A stretch of 7,326 nt of DNA from Clostridiales bacterium UBA4717 (GTDB lineage Bacteria; Bacillota; Clostridia; Oscillospirales; CAG-272). The position numbers and the translations under genes were made by a program. The stretch spans positions 1 through 7,326 of the forward strand of contig DHJP01000155.1 of the NCBI GenBank assembly GCA_002404395.1, given 5' to 3'. Positions 5,707 through 7,326 of the stretch are shown piece after piece. The first letter of the stretch is position 1; every line of letters begins with the position of its first letter. The notes beneath the pieces are model-generated. The model saw only the letters and a list, made by a program, of their open reading frames with translations. It was not told the DNA's origin and ran no database searches.

Positions 5707-7326
5707 AACGACGCGGCAGCCACGGCAATAAGCGGGTCGAGCGTTGTGCCGAGCGCAGTGTTCACACCGTCGGATATAACTGTGGCAGACAAAAATGTAT
5801 ATGCTGATTACGGGATTGTGACCGATGAAAATACCGGTATACGCTACCACCATTTTCAGGTTGACGGAACGTTTACAAGTGGTGCAAATACCCATCTTGA
5901 TCTTAAGCTGATTGCTTCCGCATATCCGGAAAGCTTCAAACTTGGCGAAAACAAGTACATGAAGATCGCGTATCGTTCCAATATTTCGTACAAGCATTTC
6001 AATTTTGATATTGTTCCGTATAACAATATAAATTATGAGGCGCCGTATCTGTGGTACGGTAAGTATCTTTATAATAATCTGCAGCCTAAATACGACGGTT
6101 CTGTCGAAACCTTTATTCTTGATATGTCGCAGGATACAGACAGTAATCGCTTTAATCTGTTCGCAGAGAGCTATGTTGAATTGCTGAGTCTAAAGCCTCA
6201 TTGGGGCGGCGGAATTGCCATGAATCAGGGCGAATATTTCGACATATTCTATGTCGCGTTCTTTGCGACCGAAGAAGCAGCCGAGAGCTATAACCATTTT
6301 GAGCGTACGGTAACTTACAAGAACGGCGATGAAATCGTTGCAACACAAAAATACACTCAGGGCGATGTACTTGCTTATCCCGATGAATATGAAACTCCGA
6401 CCAGAAACGGATATACTTTTGTCGGCTGGGATACTGCCGCAGGGACTGTTGTCAGAGAAGATATAACAGTCAATGCAAGCTTTGCACTTTTTATGCCCCT
6501 TGATAAGGTGACTGTTACGCCGAACGGCGGTTGGAAAGCTCCGACTGATGAATTTGATACCGAAATCGGCGTCTATAAGCATTTCGGTTATCTTTACCCG
6601 GATACCGGCAAAACCAACGGCGGTACAAATATCGGTTTTAGCTTTGAAAATAGTCTTTATCCGGAAGATTTCAAGCTTTCCGACTACAAATATATTTCTT
6701 TCGGCATAAGATCGAATGTTGAGGGAAAAAACAAAAGCTTTAAAATTGATACCATGCCCGATACCGGAAAAAGTATTTGGTATGACACACAGTGCGCGGA
6801 AAAATCGCAAAGATGTGATGAAACATGGGAAAAGTTTATAGTTGATCTGTCATATGATTTAGCTGCAACATACCCTGATGCAGGTCTTGATACTTTCAAC
6901 GACAATTCAGACGGAACTATGTCGGCTGTGTGGCTGAAACCGCATTTTACCGATAATATTACAGTATATCCGAACGATTATCTTGACCTTTCATATATTG
7001 CCTTTTTTGACAGCAGCGTAACGGCAGAAGCGTATGTTTACACGCCCGAAAAGCATACTGTCACTTTTGTAATTAACGGTGAGTATTTTGACGCACAGAC
7101 CTATATTCACGGACAGCCGCTCAAATATCCGAATAAGACTCCCGAAAACAGAGGTTATCAATCCTTTGTCGGTTGGGATGTTCAAAGCGACACTCCTGTA
7201 ACTGAGAATATTACCGTCCACGCAAAATACGCGACGGTAATTCCGGCGAAAGATCTTGGTCATACTGCGTTGCGCGGTTGGAAGCATGATGCTTCTTCAA
7301 CATCCTATCTCCGTTTTGTGACTGAT
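5614..7326 (+). CDS. Secreted/surface protein made of A-B repeat units, 3' partial
   Basis: The frame runs from the ATG at 5614 to the window end without a stop, 571 codons so far. The start is supported by the GGAGG 9 bases upstream and by an N-terminal signal peptide. After a short linker (residues 32-43) the protein consists only of A-B units: unit 4 (residues 44-290), unit 5 (291-539) and the opening of unit 6 (540-571). Each unit joins an unnamed module of about 190 residues to an InlB-like B-repeat of 58-59 residues. The same units form the C-terminal half of the upstream product, so the genes are paralogous in this part. With 30 bases between them and no promoter or terminator visible in the gap, co-transcription is likely. 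The role is inferred to be adhesion, glycan binding or envelope scaffold. No enzymatic motif is seen. The coding sequence looks somewhat more AT-rich by eye than gene 1. The C-terminus, where an anchor might be, is outside the window. Confidence 0.92.
   Translation, partial: MLEQKSKYFRIFSFMLAIIMISSSFAFYSLANDAAATAISGSSVVPSAVFTPSDITVADKNVYADYGIVTDENTGIRYHHFQVDGTFTSGANTHLDLKLIASAYPESFKLGENKYMKIAYRSNISYKHFNFDIVPYNNINYEAPYLWYGKYLYNNLQPKYDGSVETFILDMSQDTDSNRFNLFAESYVELLSLKPHWGGGIAMNQGEYFDIFYVAFFATEEAAESYNHFERTVTYKNGDEIVATQKYTQGDVLAYPDEYETPTRNGYTFVGWDTAAGTVVREDITVNASFALFMPLDKVTVTPNGGWKAPTDEFDTEIGVYKHFGYLYPDTGKTNGGTNIGFSFENSLYPEDFKLSDYKYISFGIRSNVEGKNKSFKIDTMPDTGKSIWYDTQCAEKSQRCDETWEKFIVDLSYDLAATYPDAGLDTFNDNSDGTMSAVWLKPHFTDNITVYPNDYLDLSYIAFFDSSVTAEAYVYTPEKHTVTFVINGEYFDAQTYIHGQPLKYPNKTPENRGYQSFVGWDVQSDTPVTENITVHAKYATVIPAKDLGHTALRGWKHDASSTSYLRFVTD
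5743..6483 (+). repeat. A-B repeat unit 4 (beta-type, gene 2)
   Basis: The A module (5743-6306, about 188 residues) has YHHFQVDG, NTHLDLKLI, YPESFKLGENKYMKIAYRSN, LWYGKYL, YDGSVETFILDMS, SYVELLSLKPHWGG and YFDIFYVAFF (6235-6264), then ATEEAAESYNHF. The B-repeat (6307-6483) is close to consensus: TVTYKNGDEIVATQKYTQGD, RNGYTFVGWD and DITVNASF. It is closest to unit 2 of gene 1. Confidence 0.83.
6484..7230 (+). repeat. A-B repeat unit 5 (beta-like, gene 2)
   Basis: The A module (6484-7056, about 191 residues) opens with VTVTPNGGWKAP and contains YKHFGYL, SLYPEDFKLSDYKYISFGIRS, IWYDTQ, DETWEKFIVDLSYD, VWLKPHF and the hallmark variant YLDLSYIAFF (6979-7008). The B-repeat (7057-7230) reads TVTFVINGEYFDAQTYIHGQ, RGYQSFVGWD and NITVHAKY. 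The LxP-EDFKL stretch matches unit 2. Confidence 0.82.
7231..7326 (+). repeat. A-B repeat unit 6, start only (cut by window end)
   Basis: The visible 32 residues contain ALRGWKHD and YLRFVTD. These match the opening of unit 3 (GIRGWKLGED, YRRFITD), so this unit may be of the alpha type. Confidence 0.65.

Overview
The window is filled by two plus-strand genes in the same frame. Both encode very large, modular, extracytoplasmic proteins built from glycan-binding-type and adhesin-type beta-rich domains. The organism is most likely a member of the Bacillota/Clostridia, probably an uncultured gut or rumen Oscillospirales-like lineage. This rests on the strong GGAGG ribosome binding site, the Gram-positive-style signal peptide, the domain set (CBM6, discoidin, Big_2, InlB-type B-repeats) and the moderate GC content. 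It is an inference from style, not a database match.

Layout. Bases 1-5583 are the 3' part of a gene whose start lies upstream; 1860 codons are visible. In order it carries three CBM6-like modules (1-1062, the first cut by the window edge), two F5/8-type-C/discoidin modules (1084-1863), one Big_2 Ig-like domain (1879-2118), three copies of a two-part repeat unit (2125-4551), and a C-terminal beta-rich region (4561-5580). Each repeat unit is a module A of about 190-210 residues followed by a module B, an InlB-like repeat of about 57-72 residues. I see no catalytic domain and no standard C-terminal anchor in the visible part.

A 30-base gap (5584-5613) holds a good ribosome binding site. A perfect 13-bp inverted repeat with a 6-nt loop (5547-5578) covers the last codons of gene 1, just before its stop. 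Gene 2 (5614 to beyond 7326) starts with a signal peptide and is then made only of the same A-B units: two complete units and the start of a third are visible.

The two products share a repeat found at the end of one protein and throughout the other, and the genes are close enough to be co-transcribed. I infer a pair of secreted or surface proteins that share a scaffold or binding function, with gene 1 adding carbohydrate-binding modules. The A module is the least explained element; by motif it looks like a galactose-binding-type jelly roll, but I cannot name a family. There are no RNA genes, mobile elements, CRISPR arrays or convincing minus-strand genes.
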